NCBI GenBank assembly: GCA_934533005.1
Contig: CAKTBC010000004.1
Location: 1 to 51,556, forward strand
DNA length: 51,556 bases
Origin: an uncultured Oscillospiraceae bacterium
Lineage (GTDB): Bacteria > Bacillota > Clostridia > Oscillospirales > Oscillospiraceae
Direction: 5' to 3'
Positions 15,318-22,456 of this stretch are shown piece by piece; positions within the stretch are counted from its first letter, which is position 1, and every line of letters begins with the position of its first letter. The position numbers and the translations under genes were made by a program. The notes under the pieces are model-generated. The model had not been told where the DNA came from. It did no database searches and saw nothing but the letters and a program-made list of their open reading frames with translations.

Positions 15318-16952
15318 TCAGAGAGTTTCGTAGTTGCTGATGACAAAACCGGCGTCGGTCTGCAGGAAGTAGATGCGCATGGTGGCGTCGGCATAGTCGA
15401 TGGCCTGCCCGTTGTGCGTGCAGTTGGCGTCATAGGTGACGTCCACGCTGTAGCAGTTGTCTGCCCAGATCACAACGCCCGAGGCGGTGGTGTCGGAAAT
15501 ATCGATATTGCCGTAGGCGGTGTTCCAGACAACGCCGTTGTAGGTGTCCTGCAGATCGGTGTAGGCCTGTGTGCCGGGCGTGAGATAGGCGAGCGCGGCA
15601 TACAGATTGCCCCAGGTGCCGTTGTAGCCGTTCATATAATAGTTGAGATACGCCTTCACGAAGCTCACTGCGCGCGTGGTGTAGGTTTCCGCGTCTGCGC
15701 TGTCAAGACAGAGCAGATAATCGCCCTCGGCGGTTTTCGTAACGCTGCATCCCTCGGGCGGCTCAACGGTCAGCTCCGGCTCAATCAGGAGACCATCCAC
15801 GGTGTACGTTGTCCACGAAACGGGGTTGATGAGCTGATCTCGGAGCGGCTCATAGGAAAAGCTGCTCTGCGTTTCTCCGGCGTATTCGCTGCCGAGCTCG
15901 GTGCCGTTGCAGAACACCTTGCTGCCGACGGCGACCTCGACCGAGGCGGACTTTGTCCCCTCCAGCTCGAGCTCCACGTTGGATACGGCCCAGTTCACGT
16001 CGCTGCCGGCGAGCGTGATCCTGGCGAGCGCTTCGTCGCCGTCCTTGAGGACGTAGGCGGGCGCATCGTCGGTATAGTCGAGCGAGCGGAACGCCTGCAC
16101 GCTGTCGCTGCCGAAGCGCTCTTCCATATAGGCGCGCACGCGATCACGGCCATCGATGTTCTCCGGGCGCTTCTCATACCATAGATCGGTCCAGTCGTCG
16201 GCGGTGCAGGAGGCGAGCCACGCTTCAAACGCGCGCTGCGGCGCCTGCCGTACGGCCTCGGCGTGCTGCTTTTCCTGCAGTACGATGGCGTTCTGTTCGG
16301 CCTCGGCGGCCTTTTCCGCGTCCTTGTTCTTCTGGAAGCGTGCAAGCGCGATCCAGAGCACGATGAGCGAGGCGAGAAAAATCACCGCCAGAACGAGAAC
16401 ATACGTCAGCAGCCCCTTGCGGAAGCCGCCCTTTTTCTTCTTTTCCGGAACGGCGTCGTCATCTGCCGCGGGACGCTCGCGGCGCGCGGGCTTTCCTTCG
16501 CTCACCGGGCGTTCCCGGCGGGCAGGCTTTTCGTCCTGCGCGGGGCGCTCCCGGCGCGCGGCTTTTTCTTCGCTCACGGGATGTTCCCGACGGACAGGCT
16601 TCTCCTCTGCGGTGGTGCGTTCCCGACGGACAGGTTTCTCCTCCGCGGCGGGACGCTCGCGGCGCACCGGGGCTTCTTTACGCGCGGGGCGCTCCGCTCT
16701 CTGCACGGGCGCGGGCGCTTCAAAGCTCTCCTCCGGGATGGGGGAGGCGGGCTCGGCCGCCGGGGTCTCCAAAACCGGCGCGGCAGTCTCTTCCGGCAGT
16801 TCCTCCGCCGGGGACGCGGTCACGCGCTCGGCGGTCTCCGGGATATCAAAAAGCAGCTCCTCCTCGCGGACGGAGGGAGCGCGCTCGGCGCGCGGCAGGC
16901 GCGCCTCGCTCTTCCGGTTCGTGCCGGATACAGGTTTTTCATGCTTTCCCAT
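15318..16952 (-). CDS. single-pass membrane protein with a 12-residue Arg/Glu/Pro repeat
   Basis: 544 residues, not recognised by family. Residues 1-96 are acidic and proline-rich. Residues 97-168 are six tandem 12-mers of the form RRERPAAEEKPV. A KKKK stretch and one membrane helix (about 180-203) follow, then an outside part of some 340 residues holding a coiled-coil-like start (QKNKDAEKAAEAEQN) and probably two small alpha/beta domains of NTF2-like character. The N-terminal half should therefore be cytoplasmic and the C-terminal half outside. The ATG at 16952 has GAGGG upstream and sits 8 bp after the stop of the phosphodiester-glycosidase gene. Co-operonic genes point to envelope glycan handling; no function can be stated. 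Confidence 0.75.
   Translation of the reverse strand: MGKHEKPVSGTNRKSEARLPRAERAPSVREEELLFDIPETAERVTASPAEELPEETAAPVLETPAAEPASPIPEESFEAPAPVQRAERPARKEAPVRRERPAAEEKPVRRERTTAEEKPVRREHPVSEEKAARRERPAQDEKPARRERPVSEGKPARRERPAADDDAVPEKKKKGGFRKGLLTYVLVLAVIFLASLIVLWIALARFQKNKDAEKAAEAEQNAIVLQEKQHAEAVRQAPQRAFEAWLASCTADDWTDLWYEKRPENIDGRDRVRAYMEERFGSDSVQAFRSLDYTDDAPAYVLKDGDEALARITLAGSDVNWAVSNVELELEGTKSASVEVAVGSKVFCNGTELGSEYAGETQSSFSYEPLRDQLINPVSWTTYTVDGLLIEPELTVEPPEGCSVTKTAEGDYLLCLDSADAETYTTRAVSFVKAYLNYYMNGYNGTWGNLYAALAYLTPGTQAYTDLQDTYNGVVWNTAYGNIDISDTTASGVVIWADNCYSVDVTYDANCTHNGQAIDYADATMRIYFLQTDAGFVISNYETL
16449..16664 (-). repeat. six in-frame 36-bp repeats
   Basis: Imperfect 36-bp units encode the six 12-residue RRERPxxEEKPx copies. 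Units differ mainly at codons 5-8. They are coding and contiguous, with no spacers, so this is not a CRISPR array. Confidence 0.85.
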
Positions 16953-16960
16953 AGCTGCCC

Positions 16961-18037
16961 TCAATTCAAAACGAGAATGGCGGTGGACATCTGGCGCATG
17001 CCGATGATGTTCGAGCCGCGGGTGATCTGCTCACCGTTATAATACATGAGCGAGGACGAGCCGCCGTCGAGGTTGGCGGCATTGACGGCGCCGCGATCGT
17101 ACAGGATCTTGGCGATATCGTCGTACGTTGCGCCCATGCTGTCAGGCTTGCGGCCTTCAATGACCATCAGGAGAATGGTGCCGTCCGAGCATTGACCGAT
17201 GCACGTGCGCGGGTTCATGCCGCCGCCGAGATTGGTCTGCAGCTCGCCGTCCTTTACGAGCACCGGGCCGGGGGAGAAGCTGACCGCGCTCTCCAGCCCG
17301 AGATCGAGCGCCTGCTGGCCGGACATATCGCCGACATGGAGAATGTGGTCGGAATCGAAGCCGACAACGTTGAGATACCAAGTGCCGGGATCGCCGTAGG
17401 CGATGGCGCCGTCACGCATGACGAGACCGTCGGGGATGCCGCCGTTGCCGCCTCCGCCCGGATCGTAGAAGCCGCCGGCATTCGTGCCGCCGATGGCGTT
17501 GTACTTGTCGATGAACTCGTAAAGATAGAGTCCGTGATAGTTCGCGCCGTAGGCGTCAAGCGTGCCGACAACGACTTTCGAAGGATCGCGGATGATCATG
17601 AGCTTGCCCTTAAAGGTCGAGCCCTTGATGTCCACAACTTCGAGCCACTCGCCGCTCTGCGCAGTGTTGTCCGACGGCTCCACCACAACGACCTGTCCCG
17701 CGTTGGAGGGTTCGTCCTCCACGGTGCGGCCGTCCTCATAGGGCAGCTCGGCAAAATCGCCGCTCGTCACGGTCTCATCGTCCGCGGAAGTGCTGACGGG
17801 ATGCAGTATCGCGTCTACCTGCGCATCGGAGAGATAGATGTGCGGCAGAAATTTCAGCGCGCTCGTCTCGTTGACAGACAGCACAAAAAGCCGTTCTGCT
17901 TCCGCCGAAGGCCCGTGGATCAGTACGCCCATCACGCCCAGCAGAAAAACGGCAAACAGCAGTATGGTGACCAGCAGGATCAGCAGAATGCGCCCGACGA
18001 CGCGGAAGATCCCACCGGCTGCGCTGCGTTCACGCAT
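16961..18037 (-). CDS. membrane-anchored phosphodiester glycosidase (NAGPA domain)
   Basis: 358 residues. An N-terminal membrane anchor (about 10-37) is followed by a linker region and, from about residue 135, a phosphodiester glycosidase domain like that of the mammalian uncovering enzyme NAGPA. Visible motifs are GTNAGGFYDPGGGGNGG, SFSPGPVLVKDGE, MNPRTCIGQ and AANLDGGSSSLMYYNGE. Bacterial members cleave sugar-phosphodiester bonds in cell-surface polymers or tailor exopolysaccharides. It should act outside the membrane. It heads the operon with the repeat protein, GT2 and GtrA, and has a good promoter 53 bp upstream. ATG at 18037 with GAGGATG in front. Confidence 0.87.
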   Translation of the reverse strand: MRERSAAGGIFRVVGRILLILLVTILLFAVFLLGVMGVLIHGPSAEAERLFVLSVNETSALKFLPHIYLSDAQVDAILHPVSTSADDETVTSGDFAELPYEDGRTVEDEPSNAGQVVVVEPSDNTAQSGEWLEVVDIKGSTFKGKLMIIRDPSKVVVGTLDAYGANYHGLYLYEFIDKYNAIGGTNAGGFYDPGGGGNGGIPDGLVMRDGAIAYGDPGTWYLNVVGFDSDHILHVGDMSGQQALDLGLESAVSFSPGPVLVKDGELQTNLGGGMNPRTCIGQCSDGTILLMVIEGRKPDSMGATYDDIAKILYDRGAVNAANLDGGSSSLMYYNGEQITRGSNIIGMRQMSTAILVLN

Positions 18038-18053
18038 GGTTTCATCCTCGCTC

Positions 18054-18075
18054 TCAGTAGTAATTCAGTAGTAAT
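18054..18075. repeat. tandem 11-bp duplication in the operon leader
   Basis: TCAGTAGTAAT occurs twice head-to-tail (18054-18064 and 18065-18075) between promoter and start codon of the phosphodiester-glycosidase operon. It could be replication slippage or a doubled binding half-site. Confidence 0.7.
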
Positions 18076-18089
18076 AAAGATACCAAATT

Positions 18090-18119
18090 AGTATACACCA
18101 GAAAGCCGCCTTTTGACAA
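18090..18119 (-). promoter_or_regulatory. promoter of the phosphodiester glycosidase-GtrA operon
   Basis: On minus: TTGTCA (18119-18114), 18-nt spacer, TATACT (18095-18090). The start codon is 53 bp further on. Confidence 0.65.
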
Positions 18120-18169
18120 GTTCCTTAACGTAAATAAAATATTATAAACGACTTCCTGCATTATAGACG

Positions 18170-18204
18170 AAAAAACCGCCCCTCCGGTTCTTTCGGAGAG
18201 GCGG
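18170..18204 (-). terminator. intrinsic terminator of thiT
   Basis: CCGCCCCTCCG and CGGAGAGGCGG form an 11-bp stem with one mismatch around GTTCTTT; on minus it is followed by a T-run (18175-18170). Confidence 0.8.
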
Positions 18205-18238
18205 TGCGCAGAAAAAAGAGAGAATGGATATAGATGAA

Positions 18239-18775
18239 TTACTTTTCCGGCTGCAGGAGCTTCGTCTTTTTGGAAAGGAAGTAAATGACGATCGCCGCAA
18301 TGAGCCAGTTGAAGGCGGTGTAGATGAAGTTGTAGATGAACGAGTAGACCCACACGTTCTTCATCGCCATGCCGAGGAACACGTCCGGCATGTATTCGCC
18401 CCAGACGATCACACCGCTGAGAACGAAGGAGAGAAGCGCGCCGAGCGCGCCGATGACGGTGCCGAGCACCGGCTTTTTCGGCGTGAGACCGGCGAGACCG
18501 GTGAGCGCGTAGGCCAGAGCGTAGTCGAGCAGGAGCGACTGCCAGCCGTAGGCGATGCCGCCGCCGATGATGGCCTTGAGAACGCCGAAAACGAGACCTG
18601 CGCCCATGCCCCAGACCGGGCCGCGCCGCAGCGCGAACACCATCAAAGGAATGAAGAGCAGGTTCATCGATCCGCCCTGCGCGAACAGATCGAACTTGAG
18701 GAAGTTGAGCACGACTGCCATGGCGACCATGATCGCACCCTCGCAAAGTGTGCGGGTGGTCTGTTTGCTTTTCAT
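18239..18775 (-). CDS. thiT: ECF-type thiamine transporter S-component ThiT
   Basis: 178 residues, six predicted membrane segments. Substrate-specific subunit of the energy-coupling-factor importer for thiamine; the shared EcfA/A'/T module must be encoded elsewhere. ThiT-like landmarks are an N-terminal TLCEGAIMVAMAVVLNFLK with the LNFLKF stretch, then GGSMNLLFIPLMVFALRRG and GYGWQS-like sequence (AYGWQSLLLDY) that lines the thiamine pocket. I use the ATG at 18775 because GGAGGG lies 8 nt upstream; the in-frame start at 18790 has none. Control by a TPP riboswitch and terminator directly upstream confirms the thiamine role. Confidence 0.95.
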   Translation of the reverse strand: MKSKQTTRTLCEGAIMVAMAVVLNFLKFDLFAQGGSMNLLFIPLMVFALRRGPVWGMGAGLVFGVLKAIIGGGIAYGWQSLLLDYALAYALTGLAGLTPKKPVLGTVIGALGALLSFVLSGVIVWGEYMPDVFLGMAMKNVWVYSFIYNFIYTAFNWLIAAIVIYFLSKKTKLLQPEK

Positions 18776-18791
18776 AAGAAAGCCCTCCAAT

Positions 18792-18826
18792 AAAAAAATC
18801 AGCCACCCGATCCCGGACGTGGCTGA
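18792..18826 (-). terminator. riboswitch-controlled terminator before thiT
   Basis: On plus, TCAGCCAC (18799-18806) pairs with GTGGCTGA (18819-18826); read on minus the stem is followed by seven Ts (18798-18792). It lies between the TPP aptamer and the thiT ribosome site, so this is the expression platform: TPP binding should favour termination. Confidence 0.8.
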
Positions 18827-18837
18827 AGAACAAATAC

Positions 18838-18936
18838 CGTATGGGTACTCCCTCCGCCGGCATTACCCGGATCAGGTTAAAGGGTACCGGCGCTTCAATT
18901 CGCACCGTCTCAGCCGGGAAAACCCAGCACCCCTGT
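18838..18936 (-). ncRNA. TPP riboswitch (THI element)
   Basis: Read on minus, the aptamer contains the conserved blocks ACAGGGGTGC, GGCTGAGA, ACCCTTTAACCTGATC and GGGTAATGCCGGCGGAGGGA in order, which is the thiamine-pyrophosphate aptamer consensus. Ends are approximate by a few bases. It controls thiT by transcription termination. Confidence 0.95.
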
Positions 18937-18947
18937 TCTGTAATTTC

Positions 18948-18976
18948 ATCATACCGCACGAAAAAAGGAATTGCAA
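18948..18976 (-). promoter_or_regulatory. promoter of the TPP riboswitch/thiT transcript
   Basis: On minus: TTGCAA (18976-18971), 17-nt spacer, TATGAT (18953-18948), about 12 nt before the aptamer begins. Confidence 0.6.
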
Positions 18977-19005
18977 GCGCAACTTTGACGAATTGCACCG
19001 GAGAC

Positions 19006-19034
19006 TTGACCGCGCTTTATGCAAAAGGTATAAT
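19006..19034 (+). promoter_or_regulatory. promoter of the fused ABC transporter gene
   Basis: TTGACC (19006-19011), 17-nt spacer, TATAAT (19029-19034). Near consensus; divergent from the thiT promoter 30 bp away. Confidence 0.75.
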
Positions 19035-19048
19035 ATTTATATTGTAAA

Positions 19049-19096
19049 CTCCTTCAGTCTCGCCTTTGGCGAGATAGCTCCCTCACTGAGGGAGCC
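19049..19096. repeat. REP-like two-hairpin palindromic element
   Basis: Two adjacent perfect hairpins: TCTCGCC/GGCGAGA (19058-19064 and 19068-19074) and GCTCCCTC/GAGGGAGC (19077-19084 and 19088-19095). The layout CTCCTTCAGTC-stem-TAGCTCCCTC-GAGGGAGCC resembles dispersed palindromic repeats common in gut Clostridia. It sits inside the leader of the ABC gene. Confidence 0.6.
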
Positions 19097-19121
19097 TTAA
19101 TAGGAAAGGATGGGCCTTTCT

Positions 19122-21449
19122 ATGATCCAACTGAAAAATGCCGCGCTCGAGTCCTCCGCCGGAAAAAAGAGTGTGCACGCGCTGCGCTGCCTGAATCTTA
19201 CGCTGCCGGAGACCGGCCTCGTAGTGCTCACCGGCGCATCCGGCAGCGGGAAAACGGCGCTGCTGCACCTGCTCGCCATGCGGGAGACGCCGTCCCGCGG
19301 TGAGATGCTCGTCGGCGGTGAGAATACGGCGCGCTGGAGCGAAGCGCGCCGCGCTGCCTGGCGGCGGGAATGCGCCGCTGCGGACGAAGCGCTTCTCTTT
19401 GAAGATCTTACGCTCTCGGAGAATGCGGAGCGCGCCGCGCTGCTTGCGGGCTTTTCCCGCCGGGACGCGCGGGAGAATGCGCGCGAAGCGCTCGCTCTGC
19501 TTGGCTTGGATGGCGCGGCAGATGTATACCCGAACCGTCTCTCCGGAGAGGAGCGGAAGCTCGGCGCGCTCGCGTGCGCGCTCGCACGCAAAAGCCGCGT
19601 GCTCTTTCTGGATGAGCCGACGGACGGCCTCGGCGCGGAAAGCGCGGAGACGGTTGTCTCGCTCCTGGGTGAAGCATCTGGCGGTCAGCTCGTCATTATC
19701 GCGGCGCGCAATGCCGAAGCATTTGGCGAGAATGCACGCGTTATAGCGCTGGAGGACGGGCAGATCGCCTCCGATACGGACGAGGACGCTGCCGAGACCG
19801 GTGCGCCGATCCTGCCCGTTGCCGGCGCGGGCGGCGGCATCCGGCTGCGCATGGCGTTTGCTAATTTGAAAAAGGAAAAGAGCCGCGCTCTGCCGCGGCT
19901 GCTCGCACCGACGCTCGCGGTGCTGCTCTGCCTTCTGCTGTTCGCCGCCTTTGCCGGCGGGGAGCGGAGCGCGAAGAGCGCCGAAACGGCGGTTCTCTCC
20001 GCCTATCCGGTGACGCTCGGCCGCGAGAGCGTCCCGTCCGGCGACCTCGGCGCGCTCGGCGACTGGCTCGACGGCCACACCGACGAGAAAACGATCTCTG
20101 TGCAGCGGCGCTATGCCATCACGCCGCAGATTTTCAGCGGCGACGCCTCATCTTCCGGGACGGAAGCGCTCAACAGCGAAGAAAATGGTACGCTCTGGAC
20201 GCAGCTCCCCGAAGGAGAAGAACTGCGGCAGATGCGCTACACGCTCGTTTCCGGCCGCTGGCCGGAGCGGTACGACGAAGCGGCGGTGCTGCTCGACGCG
20301 CGCGGCAAGGTGGACGAGAGCTGCCTCCTATCGCTTGGCTTGGATCCGGAAGCCAACGCCAACATCAGCTATACCGAGTTTCTGCGCCTTTCCTTCCGCG
20401 TGCTGCTGCCGACGGACGAATACGTCCGCAACGTAGACGGCACCTGGGGCTACATGGGCGGCGATGCGGCGTATCTTACCGCAAAGATCGCCTCCTCGCA
20501 GCGGCTCAACATTGTCGGCGTGCTGCGCCCCGCGGGGGAGACGCCCGGCGAGAGCCTGACCGGCGGCGCGGCTTACCTGCCGGAGCTCATGACGTGGACG
20601 GTTGAAACGGTGCTCGGCAGCGATATCGTAAAAGCGCAGACGGCCTCGCCCGATACGGACGTTCTGACCGGTCTGCCGTTTGATACCGAGGGCGTGTACA
20701 CGCAGGACGAGGCCGGTCAGCGCGCCGCGCTGCGCGGTTATGCCGTCGGCCAGACCCCGGCACAGCAAGCGGCTATGGTATCCGAGCTCACCGGTACGGC
20801 GGTGGATACCGAGCGGGCGCAGGATGTCCTCTTGCAGACCCTCGCTTCGCTCTCCGGGGAGGCGCTGGAAAACGCCTTTGCCCGGTACATTGCCTCCGGC
20901 GTGTCCTCCGGATCGCTCGAAGGGAATCTCCGCGCGTTCGGCGCGGAGGCGGCGCAGACCGTAACGCAGCTGCGGCTCTACGCGGACAGCTTTGCCGCGC
21001 GTGAAACGCTCGGCACGGTGCTGCGCGGCTATACCGAGACCGTGACATATTCCGATGCGGCCTCCGGCCTTGTGCAGCCGGGGCTCATGCTTCTTGAAAG
21101 CTCTTCCAGAGCCGACCGGCTTGGAACCGTCCTCGCGGCGATCCTTGCCGCGGCATTTATCGTGCTCGTTTCGGCGCTCGCCGCGGCGGCGCGCGGGAGC
21201 GAGCTTCAGACGCTCCGCGCGCTGGGACTCTCGCCGGCGCCGGGCGTCATCGGCGCGGAAAGCTTTCTGCTCGGCCTTTTCGGCGGCGTGCTGGGCGCGG
21301 GTATCGCGTGGGCGCTCTGTTTTGTGCTCGGCTCGATCGGCGGTGCGGCGCTCTTGCTCTCGTGGCAGACGGCAGCGGCTGCCGCGCTTGCCGCGGCGCT
21401 CCTTTCGTGGCTCTCCGGACGGCTCGGCGCCTCCGGCGCGTTGAAGTAA
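19122..21449 (+). CDS. fused ABC ATPase-permease (MacB/FtsX-like exporter)
   Basis: 775 residues. An N-terminal ABC domain (about 1-215) has Walker A GASGSGKT, an atypical signature LSGEERK in place of LSGGQ, and Walker B VLFLDEPT. A membrane helix at about 258-280 is followed by a large extracytoplasmic region (about 285-660) and three C-terminal helices, the MacB/FtsX topology used by exporters and mechanotransducers of lipoproteins, peptides or antibiotics. I favour the ATG at 19122 (MIQLKNAA, the usual ABC beginning); the in-frame ATG at 19110 abuts the AGGAAAGG site. No partner protein is adjacent. Substrate unknown. Confidence 0.85.
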   Translation: MIQLKNAALESSAGKKSVHALRCLNLTLPETGLVVLTGASGSGKTALLHLLAMRETPSRGEMLVGGENTARWSEARRAAWRRECAAADEALLFEDLTLSENAERAALLAGFSRRDARENAREALALLGLDGAADVYPNRLSGEERKLGALACALARKSRVLFLDEPTDGLGAESAETVVSLLGEASGGQLVIIAARNAEAFGENARVIALEDGQIASDTDEDAAETGAPILPVAGAGGGIRLRMAFANLKKEKSRALPRLLAPTLAVLLCLLLFAAFAGGERSAKSAETAVLSAYPVTLGRESVPSGDLGALGDWLDGHTDEKTISVQRRYAITPQIFSGDASSSGTEALNSEENGTLWTQLPEGEELRQMRYTLVSGRWPERYDEAAVLLDARGKVDESCLLSLGLDPEANANISYTEFLRLSFRVLLPTDEYVRNVDGTWGYMGGDAAYLTAKIASSQRLNIVGVLRPAGETPGESLTGGAAYLPELMTWTVETVLGSDIVKAQTASPDTDVLTGLPFDTEGVYTQDEAGQRAALRGYAVGQTPAQQAAMVSELTGTAVDTERAQDVLLQTLASLSGEALENAFARYIASGVSSGSLEGNLRAFGAEAAQTVTQLRLYADSFAARETLGTVLRGYTETVTYSDAASGLVQPGLMLLESSSRADRLGTVLAAILAAAFIVLVSALAAAARGSELQTLRALGLSPAPGVIGAESFLLGLFGGVLGAGIAWALCFVLGSIGGAALLLSWQTAAAAALAAALLSWLSGRLGASGALK

Positions 21450-21452
21450 ATC

Positions 21453-21497
21453 AAAAAAATTCCGTATGCTTCATCGAAAGGCATACGGAATTTTTTT
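21453..21497. terminator. bidirectional terminator, ABC gene / yihY-like gene
   Basis: AAAAAAATTCCGTATGC (21453-21469) pairs with GCATACGGAATTTTTTT (21481-21497), 17 bp perfect. Its right arm reaches into the stop codon of the minus-strand gene. Confidence 0.9.
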
Positions 21498-22365
21498 ATT
21501 CTTCGTTCGTCTCCGGCTCGGATTCAACGTCAGGCTCGGTTTCTCCGCGGCGGCGGAACTTCGGCAGCGCGCGGTTCAGACACGCGCTCAAAAGAAGAAT
21601 GTACTGGCAGTAATAAAGCCAGAGCATCACAACGACGACCGTTACGAGACTGCCATAGGTACCGTAGCTCCCTGTGACGGAGACCCATGTGGAGAATGCC
21701 CACGAGAAGATCGACCATCCGGCTGCGGCGGTCAGCGCCCCGGGGAAGACTTCTCCGAAGCGCGGGCGAAGCCCGGTGCTCCAGCGGAAGATGGCGGCGA
21801 AGAAGATCGTCAGCACCGCAATGACGACCACAAACCGGAAGTGCAGCAGAAACGAGAAAAACGGCTGCGAGCCGGGGAGATACTTTTCCGCGAGCGCCTT
21901 GATCTGCTGGCCGAAGCCGCCGAGCACGATCGAAAGGATCATCATGAGCAGCATGCCGAGCGTATAGATGATGCCGCGGGCGCGGCGCATCAGAAATCCG
22001 GCGCGGCGGGGCTGCTCGTAGATATCCTCCAGCCCGCGGATGAGCGAAGCAAAGCCCATCGCCGACGACCAGACCGTTGCCACGATGGATACGCTGAGCA
22101 CGCCGATCCCGCTGCTGTAAACGTCTGCGATGATGACGCGGATGAGCTGATTCATCGAGTCCGGCAGCACGGGCGCGACGGTTGTGAGAAGCTGTTCCTC
22201 GGTGATGGACGTATAAGGCAGAACGGACACGCACAAAATGACGATGGGCACGATCGAAAGGAAAAACCAGAACGCCGTAGCGGCGGCGATCGTAGCGATC
22301 TGCCGCCGGCCCATGTAGTCCGATATGTGCTGAAAATTCTTAACGAGTTTACGAATCTTTTCCAT
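21496..22365 (-). CDS. YihY/BrkB-family inner-membrane protein
   Basis: 289 residues with six predicted membrane helices. Signature features are an N-terminal cytoplasmic stretch leading to AATAFWFFLSIVPIVILCVS, the WSSAMGFASLIRGLEDIY segment in the middle and GAYGTYGSLVTVVVVMLWLYY-like sequence (SYGTYGSLVTVVVVMLW) near the end. Members were once called ribonuclease BN by mistake; the real role (possibly envelope or lipid related) is unknown. The C-terminal tail is acidic (ESEPETNEE). It is monocistronic, divergent from the M3 peptidase gene and convergent with the ABC gene. Confidence 0.9.
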   Translation of the reverse strand: MEKIRKLVKNFQHISDYMGRRQIATIAAATAFWFFLSIVPIVILCVSVLPYTSITEEQLLTTVAPVLPDSMNQLIRVIIADVYSSGIGVLSVSIVATVWSSAMGFASLIRGLEDIYEQPRRAGFLMRRARGIIYTLGMLLMMILSIVLGGFGQQIKALAEKYLPGSQPFFSFLLHFRFVVVIAVLTIFFAAIFRWSTGLRPRFGEVFPGALTAAAGWSIFSWAFSTWVSVTGSYGTYGSLVTVVVVMLWLYYCQYILLLSACLNRALPKFRRRGETEPDVESEPETNEE

Positions 22366-22456
22366 AGGGCGGATTATATCCTATTTTCCTCCGCGTAGCA
22401 AGCAAAAAATGAGGCAGTATTTACTTTCGGCGCGGAATCGTGTAGTATGAAACCGG

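Noticed and set aside
16449..16664. Possible CRISPR-like repeat array
   Set aside because: The 36-bp units are contiguous without spacers, in frame, and encode a 12-residue protein repeat.
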